DNA from: Pseudoflavitalea sp. G-6-1-2
GTDB taxonomy: Bacteria > Bacteroidota > Bacteroidia > Chitinophagales > Chitinophagaceae
DNA length: 64,000 bases
Direction of reading: 5' to 3'
NCBI RefSeq assembly: GCF_012927185.1
Contig: NZ_JABBGB010000002.1
Coordinates: 1,426,001 to 1,490,000 of the forward strand
In this document: piece by piece, positions 43,796-52,742 of the stretch
Numbering within the stretch: the first letter of the stretch is position 1
How the letters are laid out: each line of letters opens with the position of its first letter
Program-made: the position numbers and the translations under genes
The notes under the pieces: generated by a model
What the model was told of the DNA's origin: nothing
The model's input: the letters and a program-made list of their open reading frames with translations, nothing else
Database searches by the model: none

Positions 43796-45138
43796 TCAAG
43801 GCGAAGCTCAAGGATCTCCGTTGTTGCATTGCCGATCCTGAAACGATCGTCGATTCGGTGACCGGCAATCCAGATAATTTTTTTGTTCATTTCTACTACC
43901 CATACTTTTTCTTTGGCAGTAGCGCTCAGCTTCAGGTCGATTAAGAAGCGGGCAACTTTCTTCTTTTTCGTCATGCCCAGCGGGTAGAAATAATCTCCCT
44001 TTTTCCACGGGCGTAAAATGAGCGGGAATTGCACATGCTTTGCATCGAGTGCAGCAATTCGGGCTCCGTTGTTCAGGCTGTAACCGGCAGCGGGTAGACG
44101 TTTCAGCGAAATGTTTCCTTCTGCGAAGGGAACAGATTCATCGGAACTTTCGATAAGAATATGCTTTGCTTCTTCGGCAGCCAGCGGAGCAATGATCAGC
44201 CAGTTGCGGTTTCTGATCACACGATGGGTGGACGATTGAACATATTTCCCGGTTTCACTATCCAGCAAAGCGACCACTTCTGCAACTTGTGCAGAGGTAA
44301 ATCCATACGTCTTGATTATTTCGTAGAGAATGCTGTGGAGCGGTTCAACCTTTGCCAGTTTCAGCACAGGGATATGCGCTTCGCTGCCTTTTATTTCGAT
44401 TAGTTTCTTTGTATGCATGTTGATGGACTGCTGATACAACATTTCAATTTCACGGAATCTCTGAAGATTATCGCCAAGGTTTTCGATCGCCTGCGGATAC
44501 AATTCCTGCACCAGTGGAATCAGTTTGTGCCGGATAGCATTACGCGTGTATTTATCAGATGCGTTTGAACTGTCCTCCACCCATTGCAGGTTATTGGTCT
44601 GCGCGTATTGCAACAATTCAGCACGACCGGCAAAAAGCAATGGCCTGATCAGTTTCTGCTGTTTTGGGAGGATGGCCCGCAAACCTGCGATTCCAGTGCC
44701 TTTGAAGAAATTCATCAGCAGGGTTTCGATATTATCGTCCTTATGATGTGCAGTGAGAATATATTGAGCAGCGGGATGATTGTTGTCCCCTGAAGATTCC
44801 AGCAGAGAATAGAACCAGTAATAACGCAGTTCTCTCGCCGCAACCTGAATGGATAGTTTGTTCTTTTCCGCATAGGCGGCAGTATCGAAACGCTTCACCA
44901 GAATGGGCTTATTGTATTTCGATGCCAGTGCACGAACGAATTGTTCATCACGTTCACTTTCTTCGCCACGTAGCTGGAAATTGCAGTGAGCCAGCACAAC
45001 ATCGTATCCTGATCGAATGCAGAGATCACTGAGCACTACAGAATCCAGTCCGCCACTAACAGCCAGCAGCAGCCGGTTGTCTCTGGAAAACAGCTTCTCC
45101 TGCTTCACAAATTTCTCAAATGATGTCTGTAGATCCAT
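43792..45138 (-). CDS. tilS: tRNA(Ile)-lysidine synthetase TilS
   Basis: 448 residues. N-type ATP pyrophosphatase PP-loop AVSGGLDSVVL (SGGLDS at 28-33), followed by HCNFQLRGEESERDEQFV and LTAHHKDDNIETLLMNFFKGTG, both diagnostic. The C-terminal substrate-binding TilS domain runs from about residue 360. It converts C34 of tRNA-Ile(CAU) to lysidine using ATP and lysine, an essential decoding step. It lies 30 bases after the S41 peptidase gene and may share its transcript. Confidence 0.94.
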   Translation of the reverse strand: MDLQTSFEKFVKQEKLFSRDNRLLLAVSGGLDSVVLSDLCIRSGYDVVLAHCNFQLRGEESERDEQFVRALASKYNKPILVKRFDTAAYAEKNKLSIQVAARELRYYWFYSLLESSGDNNHPAAQYILTAHHKDDNIETLLMNFFKGTGIAGLRAILPKQQKLIRPLLFAGRAELLQYAQTNNLQWVEDSSNASDKYTRNAIRHKLIPLVQELYPQAIENLGDNLQRFREIEMLYQQSINMHTKKLIEIKGSEAHIPVLKLAKVEPLHSILYEIIKTYGFTSAQVAEVVALLDSETGKYVQSSTHRVIRNRNWLIIAPLAAEEAKHILIESSDESVPFAEGNISLKRLPAAGYSLNNGARIAALDAKHVQFPLILRPWKKGDYFYPLGMTKKKKVARFLIDLKLSATAKEKVWVVEMNKKIIWIAGHRIDDRFRIGNATTEILELRLD

Positions 45139-45168
45139 AATTCAATAATGAGTTGTATTGTTCGCGGG

Positions 45169-46575
45169 CTAAGGTTTATACTTTAACTTCTGCGCCAGTC
45201 TGATGGCATGCTCCATTTGGCTTTCGTGCTTTTGCAGCAGGTCGTTTGCAGAAAGCAACACCTCCTGATGCGGCATAATGCCTCTTGAAAAAATATGGTT
45301 TGAAGTAACAGACATATGGTATTGCCACAATCCGAATTGTACTTTCATTCCTGTAGTGGGCAAAGTTAGTTCTCTTTGTTCACCGGAAGTATTTCCAATG
45401 TATGCTCCGCCCGTTTCTTCACCAACGAATACCCCACGATTGAGGCTGCGGGCGATTGTACAGAACTCTGCTGTGGCAGAAAAACTCTCTCCATCGATAA
45501 GAATCCACAGGGCATCATTGTAATTAACCGATGCAGGTTTCTGCAACTTAAGATTGGAATGCCAATCTTTATCGAATTCATAATATCCGTTACCGGTCTT
45601 TCGGTATTTTTCGGGATTGGAGCCAGTAAGAGATCTGTAGTAGTTGAATGTTTTTTTGGTGAGGAACCCATACAACATTGAGCCGTATTGATCTTTACCT
45701 CCACCGTTTCCGCGCAGATCGATGATCAGCTTATGTATTTTTTCTTCCTTTATCCGATTGAATGCACCGTACAGGAAAGTGGAGAAAACAAGTCCGGCCT
45801 GAGCCATTTCGTCTTCATCAAAAGTTCTGATGGTTAGAATTGCAATTTTATCTTCTGTGATTTTCAGATCGAGTAATTTCTCTCTGTTGAGGATATCGAT
45901 GGCCGGAGGAATATCGCGTTCAGCAACAGCGCTCAGTTTTATTGAAGCCGTAGAACCCGCTTCTGTACTGTATTTTATATCGAAGGATGGAGATGATCCC
46001 TTCACCAGAAAATAATAGAAGTAGAAATAATTATCGAGTACATGCAATTTCTTCGTGTTCGAAAAACCATCTGAAACAATGAACCGGAACAATTCGTTTT
46101 GAATGCGGCTGACAGGTTGATTGTTGATGGAAATGATTTCTGCACCTGCCGGGAGACTGCTATCAGCTGTTCCGATCACATAGGCTTTATCGCGCACGAA
46201 GTGAAGCCGTACCGGAAAGAACTTAACGTCTTCCCTGATATGTTTCAGCAGAGAATCAGGAGGAGTGCATCCGAGATGGCCATCACGTGCTGCGCTCAGC
46301 ACAAATTTGGTCAATCTGTAAAATTCAAGATCGGTGGTGGAGTTTCGGAGGGAATTGTAGCAGCTGTCGAGCAGTTGATCCATTTTCTCTTTGGGAGTAA
46401 ATCGATAGAGCGATGGGTATTCGGCCTGCAATGCATCCCTTAAACAGGTAAAATCGGATTGCAGGTTTTCTTTACGGGAGATGTTTGCATTTCCGGTCTG
46501 CACCTGTCCGTTGGAAGTCTCAAAAATGCAAAGAAGAAATAAGAAAAGAAAAGCGGTTTTGATTTGCCTCATCAT
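45169..46575 (-). CDS. S41 family peptidase (tricorn/IRBP-like), exported
   Basis: 468 residues with a signal peptide (cleavage near SNG). Catalytic-type motifs: His in ARDGHLGC, nucleophile Ser in IDGESFSATAEF, and Glu in VGEETGG. This arrangement fits the Ser-His-Glu sites of S41B/tricorn-core proteases more than the Ser-Lys dyad of CtpA. A PDZ-like part is suggested by VIGTADSSLPAGAEIISINNQPV split around residue 150. Substrate unknown; periplasmic location expected. First of a likely two-gene unit with tilS. Confidence 0.86.
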   Translation of the reverse strand: MMRQIKTAFLFLFLLCIFETSNGQVQTGNANISRKENLQSDFTCLRDALQAEYPSLYRFTPKEKMDQLLDSCYNSLRNSTTDLEFYRLTKFVLSAARDGHLGCTPPDSLLKHIREDVKFFPVRLHFVRDKAYVIGTADSSLPAGAEIISINNQPVSRIQNELFRFIVSDGFSNTKKLHVLDNYFYFYYFLVKGSSPSFDIKYSTEAGSTASIKLSAVAERDIPPAIDILNREKLLDLKITEDKIAILTIRTFDEDEMAQAGLVFSTFLYGAFNRIKEEKIHKLIIDLRGNGGGKDQYGSMLYGFLTKKTFNYYRSLTGSNPEKYRKTGNGYYEFDKDWHSNLKLQKPASVNYNDALWILIDGESFSATAEFCTIARSLNRGVFVGEETGGAYIGNTSGEQRELTLPTTGMKVQFGLWQYHMSVTSNHIFSRGIMPHQEVLLSANDLLQKHESQMEHAIRLAQKLKYKP

Positions 46576-46613
46576 AGAATTAGCTGATTTGGCCCATCCT
46601 TCAACTACTTAAT

Positions 46614-46640
46614 GTACCCGGACAGGAATTGAACCTGCAC
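46614..46640 (-). pseudogene. tRNA 3'-end relic 1 (T arm plus acceptor half)
   Basis: Minus strand shows a T arm GCAGG-TTCAATT-CCTGT followed by an acceptor-like CCGGGTAC, but no D arm, anticodon arm or 5' acceptor strand. It is preceded on the plus strand by CTTAATGT, which recurs at 46674. Looks like a degraded or partially copied tRNA end. Confidence 0.4.
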
Positions 46641-46645
46641 TTTCA

Positions 46646-46676
46646 TACCGGGGACGAGAGTTGAACTCGTGACCTT
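46646..46676 (-). pseudogene. tRNA 3'-end relic 2 (variable loop, T arm and acceptor half)
   Basis: Minus strand reads a variable-loop-like AAGGTC, T arm ACGAG-TTCAACT-CTCGT, then CCCCGGTA resembling a 3' acceptor strand with discriminator A. No matching 5' half precedes it within 40 bases, where the TPR gene ends. Lies 5 bases from relic 1. Confidence 0.42.
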
Positions 46677-46714
46677 AATGTTACTTGTTTCAAAGTCTAT
46701 CCATTTTCCATTGT

Positions 46715-47029
46715 TTACTCATCCACCAATTCATCATATGCCATTCTCAGCTCATTCATCGCGTGCCTGTCGCCCGCTGCCTGAGCAGCCTTCATCCCTT
46801 TCTCGTACCATTCCAGGGCTGCACCCCGCTCACCTGCCCTTTCCAGCAGTTTCGCCAGCTGGTAATATGCGCCCACATAGCCCGGATCGCGTGTCAGCAG
46901 CCTTTCCCAAACCCCACGGGCAGTATCTTCCTGCCCCATTCCCACCAATTCCATACCCAGTGCATGGTTCAGAAAACTGTCTTCCGGACTCAAAGCCAGC
47001 ATCTCTTTCAGTTTTTGGAGTCGATCCAT
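46715..47029 (-). CDS. Tetratricopeptide repeat protein
   Basis: 104 residues, cytoplasmic, almost wholly helical. At least two TPR units: DSFLNHALGMELVGMGQEDTARGVWE-type and YVGAYYQLAKLLERAGERGAALEWYEKG-type segments, with the TPR Gly/Ala/Pro-like spacing. TPR proteins mediate protein contacts; the partner is unknown. It diverges from etfB, sharing a 129-base intergenic region with it. Confidence 0.82.
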   Translation of the reverse strand: MDRLQKLKEMLALSPEDSFLNHALGMELVGMGQEDTARGVWERLLTRDPGYVGAYYQLAKLLERAGERGAALEWYEKGMKAAQAAGDRHAMNELRMAYDELVDE

Positions 47030-47069
47030 CTTTTTCTCACAATTAAATTTTTACTAATCCTCTTAAAAC

Positions 47070-47077
47070 TATCTTTG
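47070..47077 (+). promoter_or_regulatory. Candidate promoter of etfBA, with leader hairpin at 47102-47119
   Basis: TATCTTTG matches TAnnTTTG, with TTTTTAC about 12 bases further upstream but no clear -33 TTG. A second match, TATATTTG, lies at 47085-47092. A small hairpin TGGTTG-CATAAA-CAACCA follows in the leader before the ATG at 47159. Confidence 0.45.
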
Positions 47078-47158
47078 CGGCACTTATATTTGTAGAAGCA
47101 TTGGTTGCATAAACAACCATTCTCTGGACAACTTAATACAATCTTAAATACTTCGCTA

Positions 47159-47902
47159 ATGAAGATCTTAGTATGTATCAGCAAAACGCCGGACACAACG
47201 GCAAAAATAGCCTTCACTGATAACAATACGAAATTTGCACAGGATGGCGTTCAATGGATCATCAACCCATACGATGAGTGGTATGCACTCGTTCGCGCTA
47301 TCGAGCTGAAAGAAAAAGATCCTTCCACTGTACTGCACCTCGTTAATGTTGGCACAGCCGACGCCGATGCCGTTATCCGCAAGGCCCTGGCCCTGGGTGG
47401 TGACGAAGCGATCCGCGTAAATGCCGACAGCCACGACAGTTTCTATATCGCCTCCCAGATTGCCGAAGTAGCCCGCAGCGGCGGATACGACCTCGTATTC
47501 ACCGGCCGCGAAACCATCGACTACAACGGATCATCGATCGGCGGCATGGTAGCCGAACTGCTGGGTCTCCCCTATGTTTCACTGGCTTCCAAATTCGATC
47601 TCAATGGCACTACTGCCACCATCACCCGCGAAATTGAAGGTGGTGAAGAAATCTGCGAAGTAGCATTACCCGTTGTGGTAAGCTGCCAGAAAGGAATGGC
47701 AGAACAACGCATCCCTAACATGAAAGGCATCATGGGCGCACGTACCAAGCCTCTCAAAGTGGTTGAACCAACTGCTGTGGATGCACTCACTTCCATCGTT
47801 AGCTTTGAACTGCCACCTGCGAAGGCCGGCGTGAAACTGGTTTCTGCCGACAATCCGGAAGAGCTGGTAAGACTGCTTCACGAAGAAGCCAAAGCCATCT
47901 AA
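47159..47902 (+). CDS. etfB: Electron transfer flavoprotein subunit beta
   Basis: 247 residues from the ATG at 47159; 18 further upstream codons are in frame but the family begins MKILVCISKTPDTTAK. Recognisable parts are INPYDEWYALVRAIELKE, the FTGRETIDYNGSSIGGMVAELLG-type AMP/FAD loop, and NMKGIMGARTKPLKV. With EtfA it forms a heterodimeric FAD carrier that takes electrons from acyl-CoA and other dehydrogenases to the quinone pool. etfA follows at 45 bases. Confidence 0.94.
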   Translation: MKILVCISKTPDTTAKIAFTDNNTKFAQDGVQWIINPYDEWYALVRAIELKEKDPSTVLHLVNVGTADADAVIRKALALGGDEAIRVNADSHDSFYIASQIAEVARSGGYDLVFTGRETIDYNGSSIGGMVAELLGLPYVSLASKFDLNGTTATITREIEGGEEICEVALPVVVSCQKGMAEQRIPNMKGIMGARTKPLKVVEPTAVDALTSIVSFELPPAKAGVKLVSADNPEELVRLLHEEAKAI

Positions 47903-47947
47903 GCCGATCGCAAACAATTTCTTTTACCTCAATTTCAATTCAACGAT

Positions 47948-48913
47948 ATGTCAGTTTTAATCTTCATAGACCAGGCCGAGGGCCATATCAAGAAAGCTGC
48001 ACTGGAAGCCATGAGCTATGGCGCTAAAGTTGCCGCCCAACTGGGAACCACAGCCGAAGGCATCGTGCTGGGATCCGTTAAAGAAGATCTCGCCGCACTG
48101 GGCAAATACGGTGTAAAAAAGATCCACCATGTAAACAATGCCGCACTCGATCATTTCGATGCGCAAACATATACCCACGCTATCGCTGAAGCAGTAAAGG
48201 CTTCCGGCGCCGATGTGGTGATCTTCAGCAACAATGTAGACGGTAAAGCCATCGCTCCACGCCTGAGCGCTCAGCTGAAAGCCGGTCTGGTGAGCGGAGC
48301 AGTTGCCCTGCCCGATACCAGCAACGGATTTGTGGTGAAGAAAACCGTTTTCTCCGGTAAAGCTTTCGCGAATATCGCTATCAGCACTCCGCTGAAAATT
48401 GTTGCACTCAACCCCAACTCTTACAAAGTTGAAACTGCCGATGGCACTGCAGAAGTGGCTGCCCTCAATGTAACTGTAGAAACACCGAAAGTGAAAGTAA
48501 CTGCCGTTAATAAAGTAACCGGCGAAATTCCGCTCAGCGAAGCAGAGATCGTTGTGAGTGGCGGCCGTGGTCTGAAAGGCCCAGAGAACTGGGGAATGAT
48601 CACCGATCTGGCCCATGTACTCGGCGCTGCTACTGCCTGCAGCCGCCCGGTTGCCGATGCACACTGGCGTCCGCACCACGAGCACGTAGGACAAACGGGT
48701 CTGGCTATCGCACCGAATCTCTACATCGCAGTAGGCATCTCCGGAGCCATCCAGCATCTGGCAGGTGTAAACCGCAGCAAAGTGATCGTTGTGATCAACA
48801 AAGATCCGGAAGCGCCATTCTTCAAAGCAGCAGACTACGGTATCGTAGGCGATGCATTTGAAGTAATGCCCAAGATCATCGCAGCAGCTAAAAAAGTAAA
48901 AGGAATGGCATAA
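47948..48913 (+). CDS. etfA: Electron transfer flavoprotein subunit alpha
   Basis: 321 residues. The N-terminal Rossmann-like domain starts [20 protein letters not shown], and the C-terminal FAD-binding domain contains [33 protein letters not shown] and [15 protein letters not shown], all standard for EtfA. It holds the redox-active FAD and pairs with EtfB encoded just upstream. A strong intrinsic terminator ends the operon. Confidence 0.95.
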   Translation: MSVLIFIDQAEGHIKKAALEAMSYGAKVAAQLGTTAEGIVLGSVKEDLAALGKYGVKKIHHVNNAALDHFDAQTYTHAIAEAVKASGADVVIFSNNVDGKAIAPRLSAQLKAGLVSGAVALPDTSNGFVVKKTVFSGKAFANIAISTPLKIVALNPNSYKVETADGTAEVAALNVTVETPKVKVTAVNKVTGEIPLSEAEIVVSGGRGLKGPENWGMITDLAHVLGAATACSRPVADAHWRPHHEHVGQTGLAIAPNLYIAVGISGAIQHLAGVNRSKVIVVINKDPEAPFFKAADYGIVGDAFEVMPKIIAAAKKVKGMA

Positions 48914-48946
48914 AAACCATTTCTGAACAATATCAGAATCAAGGAG

Positions 48947-48975
48947 AGCGGTTGTTTTGCAACCGCTTTTTTTTT
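48947..48975 (+). terminator. Intrinsic terminator of the etfBA operon
   Basis: Stem AGCGGTTG/CAACCGCT with a 5-base loop followed by nine T residues on the plus strand. Confidence 0.9.
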
Positions 48976-49005
48976 GGACAAAAAGCCTTAGTTTCGTGTT
49001 CCGTT

Positions 49006-49617
49006 ATGAAGAAAATAGAGTTGGAGATAGTTGCACTATCACATAGCATAACACAGACTCATTCCTACGCTGTAGTGCTGGGAGAAGTGAACGGCCTTCG
49101 CCGTTTGCCGATTGTGATCGGAGGCTTTGAAGCCCAGGCGATTGCTGTTGCCCTGGAAAAAATGCATCCCAGTCGCCCCCTCACGCACGATCTCATGAAA
49201 AATTTCATGAATGCTTTTACTATTGACTTGCAGGAGATCGTGATCTGCGATCTGCAGGAAGGCATTTTCTATTCCAAACTCATCTGCGTAAGTGAGCACG
49301 ATACTGTAGAAATCGATTCCCGCACTTCCGATGCACTGGCACTGGCCGTTCGTTTCGGATGCCCTATCTATACTTACGAGAACATTCTCGAAAGCGCCGG
49401 CATTCTCATGGAAGATCCTTCCGGCAAAAAGAAAACTCCCCGCGAAGCAGTGGCAGCAGAAACAAGCGCAGGCACTACCAGCAGTGGTAACGACGACCTG
49501 AAAGGCCTGAGCCTCGACGAACTGCACACTTTACTCAACGAAGTACTGGAGCAGGAAGATTATATCCGCGCCATCGCTATCCGCGACGAGATCAACAGCA
49601 GAAAAAAAGGGCGGTAA
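49006..49617 (+). CDS. Bifunctional nuclease family protein with C-terminal UVR motif
   Basis: 203 residues from the ATG at 49006, after the etf terminator; a longer reading would start inside the hairpin. N-terminal BFN (DUF151) domain: VVLGEVNGLRRLPIVIGGFE, HDLMKNFMNAF, and the conserved IDSRTSDALALAVRFGCPIY. A low-complexity linker follows, then a UVR-type helical hairpin (LSLDELHTLLNEVLEQEDY, then AIAIRDEINSRK). BFN proteins show DNase/RNase activity in some plants and bacteria. ispE follows at 30 bases, probably co-transcribed. Confidence 0.88.
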   Translation: MKKIELEIVALSHSITQTHSYAVVLGEVNGLRRLPIVIGGFEAQAIAVALEKMHPSRPLTHDLMKNFMNAFTIDLQEIVICDLQEGIFYSKLICVSEHDTVEIDSRTSDALALAVRFGCPIYTYENILESAGILMEDPSGKKKTPREAVAAETSAGTTSSGNDDLKGLSLDELHTLLNEVLEQEDYIRAIAIRDEINSRKKGR

Positions 49618-49647
49618 TACCATCCGCCAAATTCCGATACATCGCTC

Positions 49648-50457
49648 ATGATCAACTTCCCCAATTGCAAAATCAATCTGGGCCTTCAGGTACTCGGTAA
49701 GAGACCAGACGGATATCATGATCTGTGTACCATATTCTACCCACTTCCAGTTCGTGATGTGCTCGAAGTGCTCAGCGCAACTGAAACCAATCTTGCAGTA
49801 ACCGGCATTCCCGTCGACGGTGATCCCGAAAAAAATCTCTGTGTAAAAGCATGGCAGCTGCTGAAGCAACATCATCCGGAACTGTCTCCTGTAAGTATCG
49901 GACTGCATAAGAATATTCCCATGGGCGCCGGACTAGGCGGCGGCTCTGCCGATGGTGCTTTCATGCTGCAACTGCTCAATAAAAAGTATCAGCTCGGTAT
50001 TGCAGAAGAAAAACTAATGGAATATGCACTGCAGCTCGGCAGTGATTGTCCTTTTTTTATTGTCAACAAACCCTGCCTCGCAACCGGACGCGGAGAAAAA
50101 CTTACACCTGTTTCGCCTGATCTGAAAAATTATTCTTTCCTGCTGGTACATCCCGGCATTCATGTGAATACCGGATGGGCATTTTCGCAGATCAAACCGG
50201 CAGCGGCTTCAGCAGATCTTGCATCCATTATTCAGCAACCGGTAGAGCAATGGCGCCATACACTGGTGAATGATTTCGAAGCGCCGGTTTGCAATCATTA
50301 TCCGGAGATGCAGGCCATCAAAGATAAACTGTACAATGCAGGCGCCATCTATGCATCGATGACGGGAAGTGGAAGCTGCTTCTTCGGCATCTTCCCCAAA
50401 AAACAATTGCCTGCTATCGATTGGCCTGCAACTTACAGACAGTTTCTTTTACCCTGA
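49648..50457 (+). CDS. ispE: 4-diphosphocytidyl-2-C-methyl-D-erythritol kinase
   Basis: 269 residues, a GHMP kinase. N-terminal substrate region CKINLGLQVLGKRPDGYHDL, ATP-binding glycine loop MGAGLGGGSADGA, and C-terminal SMTGSGSCFFGIF motif. It phosphorylates CDP-ME in the MEP pathway to isoprenoid precursors, the only isoprenoid biosynthetic enzyme in this window apart from the terpene synthase 8 kb away. Second gene of the BFN-ispE unit. Confidence 0.94.
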   Translation: MINFPNCKINLGLQVLGKRPDGYHDLCTIFYPLPVRDVLEVLSATETNLAVTGIPVDGDPEKNLCVKAWQLLKQHHPELSPVSIGLHKNIPMGAGLGGGSADGAFMLQLLNKKYQLGIAEEKLMEYALQLGSDCPFFIVNKPCLATGRGEKLTPVSPDLKNYSFLLVHPGIHVNTGWAFSQIKPAAASADLASIIQQPVEQWRHTLVNDFEAPVCNHYPEMQAIKDKLYNAGAIYASMTGSGSCFFGIFPKKQLPAIDWPATYRQFLLP

Positions 50458-50507
50458 ATGCATTGATTGATTCCCGAACCATACCGGCACTGTGCTGAAT
50501 CCTTAAC

Positions 50508-50538
50508 TTGCCCCACTCCCCTTTTTTTCGTAGCTTTG
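50508..50538 (+). promoter_or_regulatory. Promoter of rocD
   Basis: TTG (50508-50510), 20 bases, TAGCTTTG (50531-50538): a good Bacteroidota consensus. It predicts a leader of about 190 bases before the rocD ATG, unusually long for this phylum. Confidence 0.62.
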
Positions 50539-50634
50539 CATCAAATCTGAAAATTATCAGACTCAAAGCCCTCATATCATCTTTCTTACATCTCAATCTC
50601 GATCTGCTCAATCATCGAGGTTAATGGCTTTGTA

Positions 50635-50655
50635 CCGGCAGCTGATCAGCGCCGG
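50635..50655. repeat. Imperfect 21-base palindrome in the rocD leader
   Basis: CCGGC-A-GCTGATCAGC-GCCGG, with a perfect 10-base core at 50641-50650. It lies between the putative promoter and the rocD start, so it could be an operator or an RNA stem. Function unknown. Confidence 0.5.
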
Positions 50656-50733
50656 ATCGTAACTCCCTGTTCAATTATTTCAATCTCATTGTTCATTTTG
50701 TATTCGGTCTGAATACATCTCAAATACTTTCTT

Positions 50734-51969
50734 ATGCAAGCAACAAACTTCGCTTCTGCCAAAGAGCAGCATTTTCTTTCTCTGGAAGAAAAATACGGTG
50801 CACACAATTATCATCCGCTACCTGTTGTGCTCGAACGCGGCCAAGGTGTACACGTATGGGATGTAGACGGAAAACAGTACTTCGATTTCCTCAGCGGCTA
50901 TTCTGCCGTAAATCAGGGGCATTGCCATCCTGATATCATTGCAGCACTCATAGAGCAATCGCAGAAACTTACGCTTACCTCCCGTGCATTTCACAGTGCA
51001 TTGCTGGGTGAGTATGCGCAGTTCATCACCGAATATTTCGGATACAACAAAGTGCTGCCGATGAATACCGGCGTTGAAGCGGTGGAAACAGCGCTTAAAC
51101 TGGCACGCCGCTGGGCATATGAAGTGAAAGGTGTGGAGGAGAATAAAGCAGTGATCATCGTTTGCGGAAACAATTTCCACGGCCGCACCACCACCGTCAT
51201 TTCCTTCAGCTCCGACCCCACTGCGAAGAATGGATTCGGTCCGTTTATGCAGGGCTTCAAATCAATTCCATTCAACGACCTGCCTGCACTGGCAGAAGCA
51301 TTGAAAGATAAGAACGTTGCCGGCTTTCTCGTAGAGCCTATTCAGGGGGAAGCAGGTGTGGTGGTACCGAACGAAGGTTACCTCTCCACCGCCAAACAAT
51401 ATTGCGCAGATGCCAACGTGCTTTTCATTGCCGACGAAATTCAAACCGGCCTCAGCAGAACAGGAAAGATGCTGGCCTGCGATCATGAAAATGTAAAACC
51501 CGATATACTCATTCTCGGAAAAGCATTGAGCGGAGGCGCGCTGCCCATCTCAGCCGTACTGGCTGATGATCCCATCATGCTCACCATCAAACCCGGTGAA
51601 CACGGATCAACTTATGGAGGCAATCCCCTCGCGTGTAAAGTTGCCATCGCTGCACTCACCGTGCTGAAGAAAGAAAAGATGGCAGACAATGCAGAAGCCA
51701 TGGGAGCACTGCTTCGCAAAAAACTGATGGAACTTAAATCTCCTTACATCAAACTCGTTCGCGGAAAAGGATTGCTGAATGCCATCGTGATCGATCACAA
51801 AGACCCCGATGCTGCATGGAAACTCTGCATGGCCATGAAAGAGAACGGCCTGCTCGCCAAGCCAACGCATGGCGATAAGATCAGACTGGCGCCACCATTG
51901 GTGATCAATGCCACTCAGATCGAAGAATGTGTGGAGATTATCGGAAAGAGTTTACAGGCGCTGAACTAA
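50734..51969 (+). CDS. rocD: Ornithine--oxo-acid transaminase
   Basis: 411 residues of class III PLP aminotransferase. Features: [70 protein letters not shown], and the PLP-lysine block [15 protein letters not shown], all characteristic of ornithine aminotransferase. It converts ornithine and 2-oxoglutarate to glutamate-semialdehyde and glutamate, linking arginine, proline and glutamate metabolism. Single gene behind a long leader with a palindrome. Confidence 0.94.
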   Translation: MQATNFASAKEQHFLSLEEKYGAHNYHPLPVVLERGQGVHVWDVDGKQYFDFLSGYSAVNQGHCHPDIIAALIEQSQKLTLTSRAFHSALLGEYAQFITEYFGYNKVLPMNTGVEAVETALKLARRWAYEVKGVEENKAVIIVCGNNFHGRTTTVISFSSDPTAKNGFGPFMQGFKSIPFNDLPALAEALKDKNVAGFLVEPIQGEAGVVVPNEGYLSTAKQYCADANVLFIADEIQTGLSRTGKMLACDHENVKPDILILGKALSGGALPISAVLADDPIMLTIKPGEHGSTYGGNPLACKVAIAALTVLKKEKMADNAEAMGALLRKKLMELKSPYIKLVRGKGLLNAIVIDHKDPDAAWKLCMAMKENGLLAKPTHGDKIRLAPPLVINATQIEECVEIIGKSLQALN

Positions 51970-51977
51970 GCGCCTGT

Positions 51978-52003
51978 AGCGGCTTCTAGCCGTTCTTCTT
52001 TTG
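51978..52003 (+). terminator. Terminator of rocD
   Basis: Stem AGCGGCT-TCT-AGCCGTT (one G-U pair) followed by CTTCTTTT. The tail overlaps the last codons of the convergent membrane-protein gene. Confidence 0.5.
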
Positions 52004-52387
52004 CTGGGGAAGTTTGGTATCGGGAAATACTGCCATCAGCAGCATCACAAATGCCGAACCTACCACCAGCCAGAGGCCTGATTTCTTATCAGGACAAATA
52101 CCATTATAGCAAGCCGAGAACACCAGATAGCAGCGAATGGCCCATGCCACAATAATGGCATTGATCAGCAGGTTCCAGCGTTTGGCCCATATTTTAGGAA
52201 GCAGAAAGAATACAATGGCAAGCACGGCAAAGGCAATGAAGAATTTCCCCGGTCTTCCATATTGGTTGTTCTCAGAGAAGAAACCGGTGAAGTCTTTTTG
52301 TACATCAGGATAATAAGCCCAGGGAATAAAACAGGCAATCACCAGTGTGATAGCTGCCAGAATGCCGATCCATTGCGAGTATTTCAT
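51986..52387 (-). CDS. Small integral membrane protein of unknown function
   Basis: 133 residues from the ATG at 52387; longer readings up to 52492 add a polar stretch that does not look like part of the protein. Four hydrophobic segments: IGILAAITLVIACFIPW, FFIAFAVLAIVFFLLP, LLINAIIVAWAIRCYLVF and LWLVVGSAFVMLLMAVF. Two cysteines flank the loop ACYNGICPD. It resembles small membrane proteins common in Chitinophagaceae, for which I know no function. Confidence 0.72.
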   Translation of the reverse strand: MKYSQWIGILAAITLVIACFIPWAYYPDVQKDFTGFFSENNQYGRPGKFFIAFAVLAIVFFLLPKIWAKRWNLLINAIIVAWAIRCYLVFSACYNGICPDKKSGLWLVVGSAFVMLLMAVFPDTKLPQQKKNG

Positions 52388-52742
52388 AATTATTAGACGG
52401 TTAGGCGCCTTTTGATTCCGGCAAAAGTACATTTTCCTTCCAATTAGCCCCATAAGATTTCTATTGCAATCGCCCCCTTCACCTGCACTCATACGCAGTT
52501 TCTTAGTCCTATCAGCCTTTCGGTTTTCCTTTTATCAGATTAACACCGCCATGCGGTAACCTGCGCCCGAACACATATGAATTTCTTTCACTATTTTTAA
52601 GTTGTAACAAGTTACATCCAATTTCCCGCTCCCCTTCCTACTCCATTTATTCCCTGTTCACAGTATTCCACATTCACGGCATAGCAGCCGAATGGATTTC
52701 TATTGCCCCTGCCTTCCATTATGAAAACGAAAATACCACACT
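52388..52742. other. Divergent intergenic region between membrane-protein gene and lectin-like gene
   Basis: 355 bases without a gene. On the minus strand TACTTTTG at 52429-52422 is a TAnnTTTG match 35 bases before the membrane-protein ATG. No such element was found for the plus-strand lectin gene. Nothing else was recognised. Confidence 0.45.

Noticed and set aside
46614-46676. One or two complete tRNA genes
   Set aside because: T arms and 3' acceptor strands are present but no D arm, anticodon arm or 5' acceptor strand could be paired.
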